64,000 bases of DNA from Bacteroidota bacterium (GCA_023428135.1 JAEYZG010000017.1:124001-188000), one strand, 5' to 3'. Counted from the stretch's first letter, positions 53,144 to 62,087 are shown. Numbers and translations are program-made. The notes: generated by a model from the sequence alone, not told the origin.

Positions 53144-53175
53144 AAAAGAGCCGTTCCTACAGGAGCGGCTCTTTT
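53144..53175. terminator. Intrinsic terminator after the riboswitch operon
   Basis: AAAAGAGCCG (53144-53153) pairs with CGGCTCTTTT (53166-53175), with further TCC/GGA pairing inside. A and T flanks suggest use on both strands, so it may also end the small lipoprotein gene at 53179. Confidence 0.88.
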
Positions 53176-53178
53176 ACT

Positions 53179-53319
53179 TTAGATAGAAGCTTCTTCTGAA
53201 GTAAATTCCTTCGTTTTTTTAACTTTCGTATCTTTTGAATACGTAGCACAGGTTTCTTCTTTTCTGCATGCAGATAAAAAAAGAACTGCAACAAAGAATA
53301 AGTATGGTATCTTTCTCAT
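53179..53319 (-). CDS. Tiny lipoprotein, 46 residues
   Basis: I read this short frame by hand. The ATG at 53319 starts RKIPYLFFVAVLFLSAC, a clean lipoprotein signal with the lipobox LSAC (Cys18). A 28-residue mature part follows (RKEETCATYSKDTKVKKTKE then FTSEEASI). It stops at 53179-53181, next to the bidirectional terminator. It is a plausible expressed outer-membrane lipoprotein of unknown role. No homolog family comes to mind; the charged Lys/Thr/Ser composition is typical of such peptides. Confidence 0.7.
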   Translation of the reverse strand: MRKIPYLFFVAVLFLSACRKEETCATYSKDTKVKKTKEFTSEEASI

Positions 53320-53381
53320 AATCCCACAAGTTTATAGCCTAACCATAATTAATAATTTAACCTGATTCTCCAAGGGATTGT

Positions 53382-54776
53382 TTATTTCGCGTATCCGAGA
53401 ATCTTCAGCATGATATTTTTATCTTGTTCAGGAGCAAATAATGTATCTGTAAAATTGCCGTTTTCATCTTTCTGAATTAGCACATGCTTAGGAGCTGGTA
53501 CAAGACAATGTTGAATGCCCCCATATCCACCCAATGATTCCTGATAGGCTCCTGTATGGAAAAAACCAATGATCTGCTTCTTCTGTTCTTGCAGCTTAGG
53601 TAAAAATACCATGTTCAGGTGAGCTTCAGAGTTATAATAATCCATACTGTCACAGGTAATACCACCAATTTTTACTTTGTCATATGCCTGATTCCAGTTA
53701 TTAACTGCAAGCAGGATAAACTTTTGATTTAAGCCCCAAACATCTGGCAGAGTAGTGATAAATGAACTGTCAATCATATACCACTCTTCTTTGTCATTCT
53801 GAAGCTTGCTTCCAAGCACTGAATAAAGAACAGCCCCGCTTTCACCTACTGTAAAACTTCCGAATTCAGTGAAAATATTTGGAACAGGTACCTGATTCTC
53901 TGTACAGATTCTTTTGATAGTCTTCACAATCTGATCAGCCATGTATCCATAGTCATAATCAAAGTGAACAGAAGTTTTAATTGGCCAGCCACCACCGATA
54001 TCTATAGAATCCAGATCTGGGCAAACTTTTCTCAATTCACAGTATTTGTGAACAAATCTGCTTAGTTCACTCCAATAATAAGTAGTATCCTTCATTCCGG
54101 TATTAATAAAGAAATGAAGCATTTTAAGCTTAAACTTCGGATTATCCTTTATTTTAGACTCATACAGAGGTAATACATCGTTATATCTTATGCCCAGTCT
54201 GCTTGTGTAAAATTCAAACTTAGGCTCCTCATCTGCTGCTAATCTCATACCTACAAAACATGGATTGGTAACCAGTTCATCATAGGCATTAATTTCATGC
54301 AGGTTGTCAAGAATCGGAATACAGTTTTTGAAACCTTCATTGATCAGATCACTTATGTATTGGGTGTATTCAGGTCTTTTATATCCATTACAGATTACAA
54401 AAGTATCTTTACTGATTTTGCCTTTTTCAAAGAGAATCTTTACAATGGGAATGTCATATGCACTTGAAGTTTCGATATGAATATCATTTTTCAAAGCTTC
54501 TTCGAGAACAAACTGGAAATGTGAAGATTTGGTACAATAACAGTAAACATAATTGCCCTGATAGTTATTGTTTGTAATCGCTTCATTGAAGAATTTCTTG
54601 GCCTTCTGAATCTGACTGCTGATTTTTGGAAGAAAGGTTAATTTTAACGGAGTACCATATTTATTTACGATGTCCATTAAAGGTACTTCATTGAAATACA
54701 AATTATTGTCAACTACTTTAAACTCTTCAGTAGGAAAATAAAATGTCTGTTCAATCAGGTCAATGTATCTGTCCAT
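53382..54776 (-). CDS. speA: Arginine decarboxylase (Bacteroidetes short type)
   Basis: This 464-residue PLP enzyme has the alanine-racemase-like fold III. It has the PLP lysine in YVYCYCTKSSHFQFVLEEAL, DIGGGWP for phosphate binding, TEFGSFTVGESGAV and the C-terminal active-site ITCDSMDYYNSEAHLNMVFL. Bacteroidetes carry a compact arginine decarboxylase of about 460 residues with this signature, making agmatine for polyamines. Alternatives are other decarboxylases of the same fold (diaminopimelate or ornithine), which usually have YAVKAN at the lysine. It is divergent from argS, with 138 nt between. Confidence 0.82.
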   Translation of the reverse strand: MDRYIDLIEQTFYFPTEEFKVVDNNLYFNEVPLMDIVNKYGTPLKLTFLPKISSQIQKAKKFFNEAITNNNYQGNYVYCYCTKSSHFQFVLEEALKNDIHIETSSAYDIPIVKILFEKGKISKDTFVICNGYKRPEYTQYISDLINEGFKNCIPILDNLHEINAYDELVTNPCFVGMRLAADEEPKFEFYTSRLGIRYNDVLPLYESKIKDNPKFKLKMLHFFINTGMKDTTYYWSELSRFVHKYCELRKVCPDLDSIDIGGGWPIKTSVHFDYDYGYMADQIVKTIKRICTENQVPVPNIFTEFGSFTVGESGAVLYSVLGSKLQNDKEEWYMIDSSFITTLPDVWGLNQKFILLAVNNWNQAYDKVKIGGITCDSMDYYNSEAHLNMVFLPKLQEQKKQIIGFFHTGAYQESLGGYGGIQHCLVPAPKHVLIQKDENGNFTDTLFAPEQDKNIMLKILGYAK

Positions 54777-54914
54777 TATTTGTTCTTAATTGAAGGTAGT
54801 GCTTTTTAAAATTTGTGCAATATTGCTATAAAATTATAATCTTTGCAATTGCCATTGAAGCAAACAACAAAACTAAATATAGAATTCGTCCAATGGCTGA
54901 AAAATAACTTTAAA

Positions 54915-56705
54915 ATGAATTTAGAAAAAAAGGTAAGATCAGGAATATCAGAAGCTTTAAAAAGTCAGTTTGGCCTGGATGCTCAGGAGGATACAATTCA
55001 ATTGCAACCAACTAAGAAAGAATTTGAAGGCGCTTTGACTTTTGTTACTTTCCCATATACCTCCAAAACCAAGAAATCTCCTGAGCAGATAGGAGAAGCA
55101 ATCGGGAAATTTTTGAAAGATAATCTGGAGGAAGTTGCTGATTTCAATGTTGTAAAAGGATTTTTAAATCTTGTAATTTCTGATAAAACCTGGCTTTCAG
55201 TTTTTTCCAATAGTATATTAAGTGAGGACTTTGCTGTTTTTCCTTCCAATGGGAAAAGGGTAATGGTCGAGTATTCAAGTCCAAATACCAATAAGCCATT
55301 GCATCTTGGCCACTTAAGAAATAATTTTCTCGGTTATTCTGTTTCCGAAATTCTTAAAGCCAGTGGATATAATGTTGTAAAAGCCAACCTTATTAACGAC
55401 AGAGGAATTCACATTTGTAAATCCATGCTAGCTTATCAGTTGTGGGGAAATGGAGAAACTCCTCAAACCTCAGGTTTAAAAGGCGACCACCTTGCAGGCA
55501 AGTATTATGTATTGTTTGATAAAGAATACAAGAAGGAAGTAGACACCCTTAAAGCTCAGGATGTCGAAGAAGATGAGGCAAAGAAGCAGGCACCTTTAAT
55601 GAAACAAGCTCAAGAGCTTTTGTTGAAATGGGAAGAAGGAGATAAAGAAACCGTTGCTCTTTGGGAAAAAATGAATGGCTGGGTGTATGATGGCTTTAAT
55701 GCCACATACAAGATGATAGGTGTCGATTTTGATAAGTTCTATTATGAATCTCAAACATACCTTTTAGGAAAAAACATAGTAGAAGAAGGACTTGCGAAAG
55801 AGGTATTCTTTAAGAAGCCTGATGGCTCTGTTTGGGTTGACCTAACTTCAGATGGACTGGACCAAAAGCTCTTGTTAAGAGGAGATGGAACATCTGTCTA
55901 TATAACTCAGGACTTAGGAACTGCAGACCTTAAATTCCAGGAATACAATGCAGAGAAATCTGTTTATGTAGTAGGAAATGAGCAGGATTATCATTTCAAT
56001 GTATTGAAGCTTATCCTGAAAAAGCTTGGTAAATCCTATGCAGATGGTGTTTACCACCTTTCTTACGGGATGGTTGATCTACCAAGTGGCAAGATGAAGT
56101 CAAGAGAAGGGACTGTTGTAGATGCAGATGATCTGGTTAGAGAGATGCTGGAAACTGCTGAAACCAGAACCAAAGAGTTAGGCAAAATTGAAGGATTTAG
56201 TGAAGAAGACCTTCAGGTATTATACAAAAAACTTGGATTAGGCGCTTTAAAATACTTCTTGCTGAAAGTAGATCCTAAAAAGCGCATGCTTTTTAACCCA
56301 GAAGAATCTATAGAATTCCAAGGGCATACAGGCCCCTTCATTCAATATACATATGCCCGTATTTCTGCAATTTTAAGAAAAGCAAAACAACTTGGAGTAG
56401 ATTTTAATAAAGAAACATTTGCCACTCTTGTCAACCTTCATCCTTCTGAAAGGGAAGGAATTATCCTGATGACAAAGTTCCCGGAGAAAATTCAGGATGC
56501 TGCAAGAAATTATGCTCCTTCAGAAATTGCTCAATATATCTTTGATCTGGCAAAAGCGTACAATCATTTCTATGGAGAGGTAGCTATTTTCTCAGAAGAA
56601 AATAAAGATGCATTGAGCTTCAGAATAGCATTTTCTTTCGCTGTAGCTAAAATAATCAATAGAGGGATGCAGTTATTAGGAATAGAAGTACCTGAAAAAA
56701 TGTAA
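54915..56705 (+). CDS. argS: Arginyl-tRNA synthetase
   Basis: From ATG 54915 the protein has 596 residues, a normal ArgS length. The start 72 nt upstream adds a stretch not typical of ArgS. The N-terminal additional domain is followed by the HIGH region (NTNKPLHLGHLRNNFLGYSV), NLINDRGIHICKSMLAYQ, the KMSKS-like KMKSREGTVVDADDLV and a C-terminal helical anticodon domain (HPSEREGIILMTKFPEKIQD). A TAATCTTTG element at about 54837-54845 could be a promoter. The glutathione peroxidase gene starts 4 nt after the stop. Confidence 0.97.
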   Translation: MNLEKKVRSGISEALKSQFGLDAQEDTIQLQPTKKEFEGALTFVTFPYTSKTKKSPEQIGEAIGKFLKDNLEEVADFNVVKGFLNLVISDKTWLSVFSNSILSEDFAVFPSNGKRVMVEYSSPNTNKPLHLGHLRNNFLGYSVSEILKASGYNVVKANLINDRGIHICKSMLAYQLWGNGETPQTSGLKGDHLAGKYYVLFDKEYKKEVDTLKAQDVEEDEAKKQAPLMKQAQELLLKWEEGDKETVALWEKMNGWVYDGFNATYKMIGVDFDKFYYESQTYLLGKNIVEEGLAKEVFFKKPDGSVWVDLTSDGLDQKLLLRGDGTSVYITQDLGTADLKFQEYNAEKSVYVVGNEQDYHFNVLKLILKKLGKSYADGVYHLSYGMVDLPSGKMKSREGTVVDADDLVREMLETAETRTKELGKIEGFSEEDLQVLYKKLGLGALKYFLLKVDPKKRMLFNPEESIEFQGHTGPFIQYTYARISAILRKAKQLGVDFNKETFATLVNLHPSEREGIILMTKFPEKIQDAARNYAPSEIAQYIFDLAKAYNHFYGEVAIFSEENKDALSFRIAFSFAVAKIINRGMQLLGIEVPEKM

Positions 56706-56708
56706 TTT

Positions 56709-57290
56709 ATGAAATTGTCACTTAAATTTTCTGTTGTAGTTTTTGCATTGACATTGATATATGCCTTGCCTGGATGCGGACAGATCAAGTCCAAACCTAC
56801 GGATGGAAAGGATGCATTTTTTTCATTCTATTCGCTTAAGGCCAATACATTGGAAGGAGATTCAATTGACTTCTCCAAATTCAAAGGGAAAAAGGTTTTG
56901 ATTGTGAATACTGCCTCCAAGTGTGGCTATACCCATCAGTATGCTGAACTACAGAAGCTTCATGAAACACATGGTGATAAAGTGGTTATTCTCGGATTTC
57001 CTTCTAACGATTTCTTTAATCAGGAGCCCGGCAATAGCGTCCAAATCAGAGAATTCTGCACAGCAAATTATGGTGTAACCTTCCAAATGATGGAAAAGGT
57101 AACTGTAAAAGGAAAAGGACAACATCCTGTATTTGAATGGTTATCTATAGCAGATAAAAACGGCTGGAATGATCAGGCACCTAAATGGAATTTTTGCAAA
57201 TATTTAATTAATGAAAATGGTGAATTGGTGAAATTTTTCCCTTCCGGATCTGCACCAATGGGTTTTGAAATTACAGAAGCGATAAAGTAA
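56709..57290 (+). CDS. Glutathione peroxidase-family thiol peroxidase, lipoprotein
   Basis: The protein has 193 residues. The signal sequence ends in a lipobox ALPGC (Cys23), so it is probably lipid-anchored in the envelope. The GPx fold shows VNTASKCGYTHQYAELQKLH with the peroxidatic cysteine C72 in place of selenocysteine, GFPSNDFFNQEPG, and WNFCKYLINENGELVKFF with the Trp/Asn of the catalytic tetrad. It reduces peroxides, most likely with thioredoxin-type partners. It lies between argS and menA with gaps of 3 nt on each side. Confidence 0.92.
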   Translation: MKLSLKFSVVVFALTLIYALPGCGQIKSKPTDGKDAFFSFYSLKANTLEGDSIDFSKFKGKKVLIVNTASKCGYTHQYAELQKLHETHGDKVVILGFPSNDFFNQEPGNSVQIREFCTANYGVTFQMMEKVTVKGKGQHPVFEWLSIADKNGWNDQAPKWNFCKYLINENGELVKFFPSGSAPMGFEITEAIK

Positions 57291-57293
57291 ATA

Positions 57294-58202
57294 ATGGGTT
57301 CAGCAAAAGCTTGGGTATCGGCATTCAGGTTAAGGACACTTCCTCTGGCACTTTCCAGTATTATCATGGGCAGCTTTTTAGCCGCTAAGGATGGAAGTTT
57401 TAAACTTATCATCTGCCTTTTAGCAATTTTAACTACAATTTTCCTTCAGGTGTTATCAAACCTCGCTAATGATTATGGGGACTCTCAAAACGGTGCTGAC
57501 AGCGTCTTCAGGAAAGGTCCTCAAAGAGCAGTACAGTCAGGGAAAATTTCACCTGAAGCAATGAAAATGGGAATGTATATTTTTGGCGCTCTTTCATTGG
57601 TGACAGGTATAATTCTTTTGGTAAATGCTATTTCATTTTCTGCATTTGGCACATTTGGCTTTTTCATGATATTGGGAATTCTTTCAATAGTAGCAGCCAT
57701 TAAATATACAGCAGGAAAAAATCCATACGGCTATGCAGGTCTTGGCGACATTTCCGTATTTCTATTCTTTGGTCTTGTCGGCGTGGGAGGATGTTATTAT
57801 CTGCATACACATACTTTGGATTATAAAATACTATTGCCAGCATTTGCCTGTGGCTTTTTTTCTGCAGCAGTATTAAACATCAACAACATTCGGGATATTG
57901 AATCAGATAGACTTGCCGGAAAATATTCTATCCCGGTAAGGTTAGGCAAAGGTAAAGCTAAGATTTATCACTGGTTTCTTCTTATCGGAGGCTTTGGCTC
58001 TGCAGTTACTTATATTCTTTTAAATGAAAATCATTCAATCGGAAAGTGGTTGTTCTTATTGAGTTTTCCTTTGATATTCATTACAGGAATAAAAGTAACC
58101 AGAGAAAATGAGTCTGAAAAAATTGATCCTCAGTTAAAGCTCATGGCACTTTCTACATTAGCTTTTGTAATCTTGTTTGGATTAGGCTTATTATTGTCCT
58201 GA
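57294..58202 (+). CDS. menA: 1,4-Dihydroxy-2-naphthoate polyprenyltransferase
   Basis: This 302-residue UbiA-family membrane protein has eight or nine helices. The first Asp-rich motif is in LSNLANDYGDSQNGADSVFR with the MenA-type KGPQRAVQSGKISPEAM after it, and the second is NINNIRDIESDRLAGKYSIP. It attaches the prenyl chain in menaquinone synthesis. The N-terminal KAWVSAFRLRTLPLALSSII is typical of MenA. It sits at the end of the argS-GPx-menA run, which is probably a single transcript. Confidence 0.95.
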   Translation: MGSAKAWVSAFRLRTLPLALSSIIMGSFLAAKDGSFKLIICLLAILTTIFLQVLSNLANDYGDSQNGADSVFRKGPQRAVQSGKISPEAMKMGMYIFGALSLVTGIILLVNAISFSAFGTFGFFMILGILSIVAAIKYTAGKNPYGYAGLGDISVFLFFGLVGVGGCYYLHTHTLDYKILLPAFACGFFSAAVLNINNIRDIESDRLAGKYSIPVRLGKGKAKIYHWFLLIGGFGSAVTYILLNENHSIGKWLFLLSFPLIFITGIKVTRENESEKIDPQLKLMALSTLAFVILFGLGLLLS

Positions 58203-58293
58203 TGCTGTTAATAACTAAATTGTTTTCCTCTTTCTATTTCCCATATTTTTTCTGTACTTAAGCATTATATTCTTATTATAAATTTTTCGGTGT

Positions 58294-59040
58294 GTGAAGA
58301 AGCTAGAAGGAAAAGTCAGTATTATTACCGGAGGAGCTCAGGGAATTGGGAAAAAGACAGTAGAGAGATTTTCATCTGAAGGCTCATCTGTTATTATTTG
58401 GGACATTGATATTGAAAAGGGTAAAGAAACCCTTAAAGAAATAAAAGCAAACGGAATGGAGGATGTGACCTTTATGGAAGTAGACACAACCCGTTATGCT
58501 CAGGTAGAGGAGGCTGCAAGAAGTGTTTTTGCATCAAAAGGGCAAATTGATATTCTCATAAACAATGCTGGTATTACCAGGGACGCTGCATCTTTGAATA
58601 TGAGCAAGGAACAATGGCAACAAGTAATAGATCTGAATCTTACAGGTGTATTTAACTGTACCAAAGCTATTGCCCCATATATGGTTCAAAAGCAATTTGG
58701 CCGTATTATCAATACTTCATCCTTAGTAGGAATTTACAGTAATTTCGGACAGGCAAACTATGCTGCAGCCAAATCCGGATTGGTAGGAATAACCAAAGTA
58801 TGGGCAAGAGAATTAAGTAGGCATGGAATTACCGTAAATGCAGTTACGCCCGGCTTTATAGAAACTGAATCCCTGAAAAATGTACCTGAGAAAATCGTTA
58901 AAAGTATTAAAGATAAAATTCCTGTAGGAAGACTTGGTAAGCCTGAGGATATATCCAATGCCTATATTTTTTTGGCATCAGAAGAAAGTTCATATATAAG
59001 CGGATCTGTGCTTACTATAGATGGGGGCTTTGTTTCTTAG
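58294..59040 (+). CDS. SDR reductase, FabG-like, GTG start
   Basis: This 248-residue short-chain dehydrogenase has the NADP-binding SIITGGAQGIGKKTVERF, INNAGITRDAASLNMSKEQW, the catalytic Ser in NTSSLVGIYSNFGQ, and Tyr/Lys in NYAAAKSGLVG. The C-terminus IFLASEESSYISGSVLTIDG is typical of 3-oxoacyl-ACP reductases or acetoacetyl-CoA reductases. The start is GTG (58294), as no ATG is in frame before LEGKVSII. The Lys-Lys-Leu-Glu-Gly opening fits the family. FabG or PhaB-like activity cannot be separated here. Confidence 0.9.
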   Translation: MKKLEGKVSIITGGAQGIGKKTVERFSSEGSSVIIWDIDIEKGKETLKEIKANGMEDVTFMEVDTTRYAQVEEAARSVFASKGQIDILINNAGITRDAASLNMSKEQWQQVIDLNLTGVFNCTKAIAPYMVQKQFGRIINTSSLVGIYSNFGQANYAAAKSGLVGITKVWARELSRHGITVNAVTPGFIETESLKNVPEKIVKSIKDKIPVGRLGKPEDISNAYIFLASEESSYISGSVLTIDGGFVS

Positions 59041-59065
59041 CATAAAGCATAAAGTATTAATAAAA

Positions 59066-59085
59066 AAAGAGGCGTTCGCCTCTTT
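59066..59085. terminator. Bidirectional intrinsic terminator between fabG-like and HPP genes
   Basis: AAAGAGGCG (59066-59074) pairs with CGCCTCTTT (59077-59085) with a TT loop (or eight pairs and a GTTC loop), flanked by A-rich and T-rich stretches. Confidence 0.85.
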
Positions 59086-59240
59086 CTACTTTTCACTTTA
59101 AGCTTTCTGCCTTCCGCTTTCCGCCCTTAAACTGTCTCAAACTTTTCCTCAGGGACATCTACCTTTAACTTTAGACTTTCTACTTCTGGCTTTAGACTTT
59201 CAACTTTCAGTTTTTGACTTTTAACTTTCCGCTTTCTGCC
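59085..59240. repeat. CTTT-type tandem low-complexity repeat, entering the HPP gene
   Basis: Degenerate CTTTxxxCTTTC units run from the terminator through the intergenic part and into the 3' end of the HPP gene (59163-59240). Within the gene they have a period of about 21 nt. Such CTTTC/GAAAG repeats are common between genes in Cytophagales and Flavobacteria (from memory). Confidence 0.7.
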
Positions 59241-59819
59241 TTTATTCAAAGGGTATTTTCTCCCTGAGAGGTTATTAAAAATCATCGCTATTACGAATAA
59301 GATAATTACTCCGCTTGCGACAGGAGAGACCACATACCAGTATCCAAGTTCTTTTATTTTAGCAGAGCCAATATTAGCAATAAGGGCTGTAGCTCCTCCA
59401 GGAGGATGCAGAGTTTTAGTCATTTGCATAACCATGATGCTAATTGAAACTGAAAGGGTAGATGCAAACCATAGTGTATCTGGCAATAACTGAGCAATCG
59501 TTACCCCTACAATAGCTGAAAAGATATGCCCTCCAAACAAGTTTCTTGGCTGAGACAATGGACTGTTTGAAACTCCATATAACAGTACTGCAGAAGCGCC
59601 AAAAGATCCGATCAAAAAGATATGATCCTGAACTTCAAAAATCTGACTATTAATGAGGCCAATAAGTCCAATACCACAAAATGACCCAAGGAAAGTCCAC
59701 AAGAGATCACTCTTATGCAACATGGTTTCCCGGTACATGACATATTTGGCAATTCTGAATTTTCGTGAAAGGTTAATGTTGGGGTCATTTTTAAATGATC
59801 TCAATACTCTAATTTTCAT
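59127..59819 (-). CDS. HPP-family membrane protein with repeat-derived tail
   Basis: This 230-residue protein has four or five hydrophobic segments of the HPP family, with the namesake motif MTKTLHPPGGATALIANIGS and GSFGASAVLLYGVSNSPLSQ, PRNLFGGHIFSAIVGV. HPP proteins are integral membrane proteins; some transport nitrite into plastids. The function here is unknown. The last 40 residues are hydrophilic 7-residue repeats (KVKSQKL, KVESLKP, EVESLKL, KVDVPEE) encoded by the CTTT DNA repeat, so the tail probably arose when a repeat invaded or removed the old stop codon. Confidence 0.9.
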   Translation of the reverse strand: MKIRVLRSFKNDPNINLSRKFRIAKYVMYRETMLHKSDLLWTFLGSFCGIGLIGLINSQIFEVQDHIFLIGSFGASAVLLYGVSNSPLSQPRNLFGGHIFSAIVGVTIAQLLPDTLWFASTLSVSISIMVMQMTKTLHPPGGATALIANIGSAKIKELGYWYVVSPVASGVIILFVIAMIFNNLSGRKYPLNKGRKRKVKSQKLKVESLKPEVESLKLKVDVPEEKFETV

Positions 59820-59846
59820 TTTAGGTTAAACAGAATTAAAAACGAA

Positions 59847-59875
59847 GGGCTGCTTCAGTATTTCTGAAGCAGCCC
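59847..59875 (-). terminator. Strong terminator of the 59900-60136 small gene
   Basis: GGGCTGCTTCAG (59847-59858) and CTGAAGCAGCCC (59864-59875) form 12 perfect pairs with a 5-nt loop. On the minus strand it is followed by TTCGTTTTTAATT. It lies just after the small gene and before the HPP gene start. Confidence 0.88.
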
Positions 59876-59899
59876 CCTAATTTATCTAAAAACCGGGAA

Positions 59900-60136
59900 T
59901 TAATTCAGATTCCAGGTACATTGTTTTAGCGGAGATTGACCAGCCACAGCCTGGTCACATTTATAATTAACCATTTCTGAAATTGTCAGATATGTTTCGT
60001 ATGTCAATCCGGGATTTTCGTTAAAATGATATAGATTAACTGAGTAAACAGGATTGCAAACTTCGTTATTTTGAGAATTAGAAATTCCAGCTGTGAGTGC
60101 CAACGTCTTAAAAGTAATAGAAATAGTTTTTGTCAT
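59900..60136 (-). CDS. Small protein of unknown function, 78 residues
   Basis: In this 78-residue protein the N-terminus MTKTISITFKTLALTAGIS is followed by a Cys-containing, Asn/Tyr-rich part (NNEVCNPVYSVNLYHFNENP; EMVNYKCDQAVAGQSPLKQC, then TWNLN). It has three Cys. There is no clear signal peptide or membrane helix. The strong terminator directly downstream suggests a real transcript. I considered a RiPP precursor but see no Gly-Gly leader site or nearby modifying enzymes. Family unknown. Confidence 0.5.
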   Translation of the reverse strand: MTKTISITFKTLALTAGISNSQNNEVCNPVYSVNLYHFNENPGLTYETYLTISEMVNYKCDQAVAGQSPLKQCTWNLN

Positions 60137-60552
60137 GGCATTAAGGGTTAAAGTGTTAAAGGATTGATTTAAACCTGTTACTACAGGAAATTAGCCAAAG
60201 CCAACTACTAAAGCATACAACAACAATAACTGTTGATATAAGCATTTAACGTAATGGCAAAACGAAAGTTTACCGAAGAACCTTGTCCTTTAGTCACTTT
60301 TTCTTTTAAATCTCTAAATTGGGCTGTATTCATAATGTCAATTTATATTTGTTCCGAAAATCGAAACTAGGATTTAGCACCTTACATTTTTGGTGGCAGG
60401 TTGCTAGAAGTTCTCAGAGCCTATTCTCTCCCTTCTTCTTTATAAATCAACTACACACGGTAGGTGATCGCATTACAAATATATGCTACTGGAAAATTTG
60501 TTCCAAATAGTTTAACAAAAATAAATTAGCCTGATGAATTTTAAAAAATAAT
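60137..60552. other. Intergenic region without a supported gene
   Basis: A 38-codon plus-strand frame at 60254-60370 opens with MAKRKFTEEPCPL, which weakly recalls the start of HxlR-type regulators, but it ends without the rest of such a protein. Nothing else is recognisable; no tRNA or promoter is clear. Confidence 0.4.
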
Positions 60553-60587
60553 ATCCTCAGTCCAGCCAGGAACTCCAAACTGAGGAT
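60553..60587 (-). terminator. Terminator of the 61705-60642 operon
   Basis: ATCCTCAG (60553-60560) pairs with CTGAGGAT (60580-60587), eight perfect pairs with a 19-nt loop. On the minus strand it is followed by ATTATTTTTT. It lies 55 nt after the last gene of the pair. Confidence 0.7.
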
Positions 60588-60641
60588 CAGGCAAATTGTT
60601 ATTAGAACCACTAAATATTATAGATGTTTTCAACTTTTCAG

Positions 60642-61058
60642 TTAAAGCTTTTCTATGAATTCAAATAATTCACCTTTAATACTTTTCATTTCCTTATGAA
60701 AACCATCCACCTTTTCTGTCAGGTCTCTATGTCTTTCTCTGTATACTTCGTCATAGTCTTTTGGCCTGTTTTGCATAATTCCAGCCAGGTACATTTCATG
60801 GGCCTGGGTTTGCATGAAAAGATGCTCCAGCCAGTCATTATGCATTTTACTTAGAATTTTTTCATAATCTCTCAACTCCTCTTTGTCATCTTCAGTCTTT
60901 ACTTTCAGAAGCTGCTTATTAATCAAATTTTTAAAAAAACGTATCTCATCCTTCCACAAGTCCATTTCACTCAGCCATTCTCTGGTCTGCTGATGCAAGA
61001 CCTCAAGGCTTCCTTCAAGAAGGTAAGAGGTTTTTGGGGATTCCAGTAATTGTGTCAT
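60642..61058 (-). CDS. Helical protein of unknown function
   Basis: This 138-residue protein is almost all charged and hydrophobic helix, probably a coiled coil or helical bundle (SLEVLHQQTREWLSEMDLWK; HNDWLEHLFMQTQAHEMYL; LTEKVDGFHKEMKSIKGELF). There is no signal peptide or membrane helix. It follows the GyrI-like gene by 8 nt, so it is co-transcribed. I do not recognise the family. Confidence 0.75.
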   Translation of the reverse strand: MTQLLESPKTSYLLEGSLEVLHQQTREWLSEMDLWKDEIRFFKNLINKQLLKVKTEDDKEELRDYEKILSKMHNDWLEHLFMQTQAHEMYLAGIMQNRPKDYDEVYRERHRDLTEKVDGFHKEMKSIKGELFEFIEKL

Positions 61059-61066
61059 AGCAACTA

Positions 61067-61705
61067 TTATATTATTTGAGATATTTTAATTTCTGATACA
61101 GGAAATCTTAAAATTGTAACTAATTGACTGGATCTTAAGTCTTCCGGGTTTTCAAAATAAATTTCATGATACTTTCCAATGAACTCCAGATTCTTACTTT
61201 TTGCAAAGGCACGAACCTTTTCCAGTGATTTCTTTCCTTCGGCTCTTCCACCTTTAAATGATGTCTGTAAACTCAATCCTTCAGAAAGGTGACTTAAAGT
61301 AATTGACTTGGTAAAAGACCAATCAGGATTTTCCTCCAAAACCATTTGCTGTGAAATATTCAAAACATCTTCCTTAATTAAGGATGGTTCATTGATCATG
61401 ATTGCCCACTTCCATATGGTATCCATGTTAAAATCAAATGGCCCGTCATCTTTCCACCATAAAACTTCAATAGGAGTAATTCCATTCGTACAAATGTTGA
61501 TCATTGGAGTCCTGGTAGATAAAATTTTTTTAGCATATTCATCAACTTTGAATAGGGTTAAAGCTGCCTGCAAAAAATGCATGTCAAACTGAGCCGGACC
61601 CTCTCCATAAAGTGTGAAATAATTAAAATCAGGTACTTCTACCAGTCTAACTTCCTCTATAGAAGGATCATACAAATGCTTGTCCAGATCAATCAGAGTC
61701 TCCAT
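61067..61705 (-). CDS. GyrI-like small-molecule-binding domain protein
   Basis: From ATG 61705 the protein has 212 residues. I prefer this start (METLIDLDKHLYDPSIEEVR) because GyrI-like proteins typically begin with a stretch like this before VEVPDFNYFTLYGEGPAQFD, and the 38 residues upstream (to 61819) look non-conserved. Other features are TPIEVLWWKDDGPFDFNMDT, WKWAIMINEPSLIKEDVLN, and KNLEFIGKYHEIYFENPEDL near the C-terminus. This domain binds hydrophobic small molecules and occurs alone or fused to AraC-type regulators; the ligand is unknown. Confidence 0.8.
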   Translation of the reverse strand: METLIDLDKHLYDPSIEEVRLVEVPDFNYFTLYGEGPAQFDMHFLQAALTLFKVDEYAKKILSTRTPMINICTNGITPIEVLWWKDDGPFDFNMDTIWKWAIMINEPSLIKEDVLNISQQMVLEENPDWSFTKSITLSHLSEGLSLQTSFKGGRAEGKKSLEKVRAFAKSKNLEFIGKYHEIYFENPEDLRSSQLVTILRFPVSEIKISQII

Positions 61706-62087
61706 ATTATTATATTTTGCATTCAACTCATAACCCGGTAAAATTCTGTCGTTCAGAAATTCCAGATTAATTCTCATTACATATATTAAAAAGCACAAAC
61801 CCCAAGGTATTTGTTCCATCTTAGGAGCTTCCCATTATTTAATCTCAGTAATATTTTAACTTATTATAGTTAGACTGAACACAATTGGTATAGCGTTAAT
61901 TAACAAGGATTAGCATCTGTTAACTTAAAGTTCTGATTATATATTAGTTCTATTGTCAAAAATTCAGACATGAGAAGGTCTGAATGTGTATAAATAAAAG
62001 CCAAATTTAAGAGGTCAAATTGTGGCCATTCACTAAAAATACTTATCTTGCTACATTAAAAAATCCTAATTTCCATTTATAATATCT
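61706..62087. other. Intergenic region upstream of gyrA
   Basis: An inverted repeat TTCAGAC-(8 nt)-GTCTGAA lies at 61963-61984 and could be an operator or leader hairpin. A weak promoter, TTG at 62020-62022 and TTATCTTG at 62043-62050 with a 20-nt spacer, precedes gyrA. No gene is visible. Confidence 0.4.

Noticed and set aside
59900..60136. Small Cys-containing protein as a RiPP precursor
   Set aside because: There is no Gly-Gly site, no recognisable leader motif, and no modification or export genes nearby.
60254..60370. 38-codon plus-strand frame starting MAKRKFTEEPCPL
   Set aside because: It weakly recalls the opening of HxlR-type regulators, but nothing of the rest is present. It could be a gene remnant or chance.
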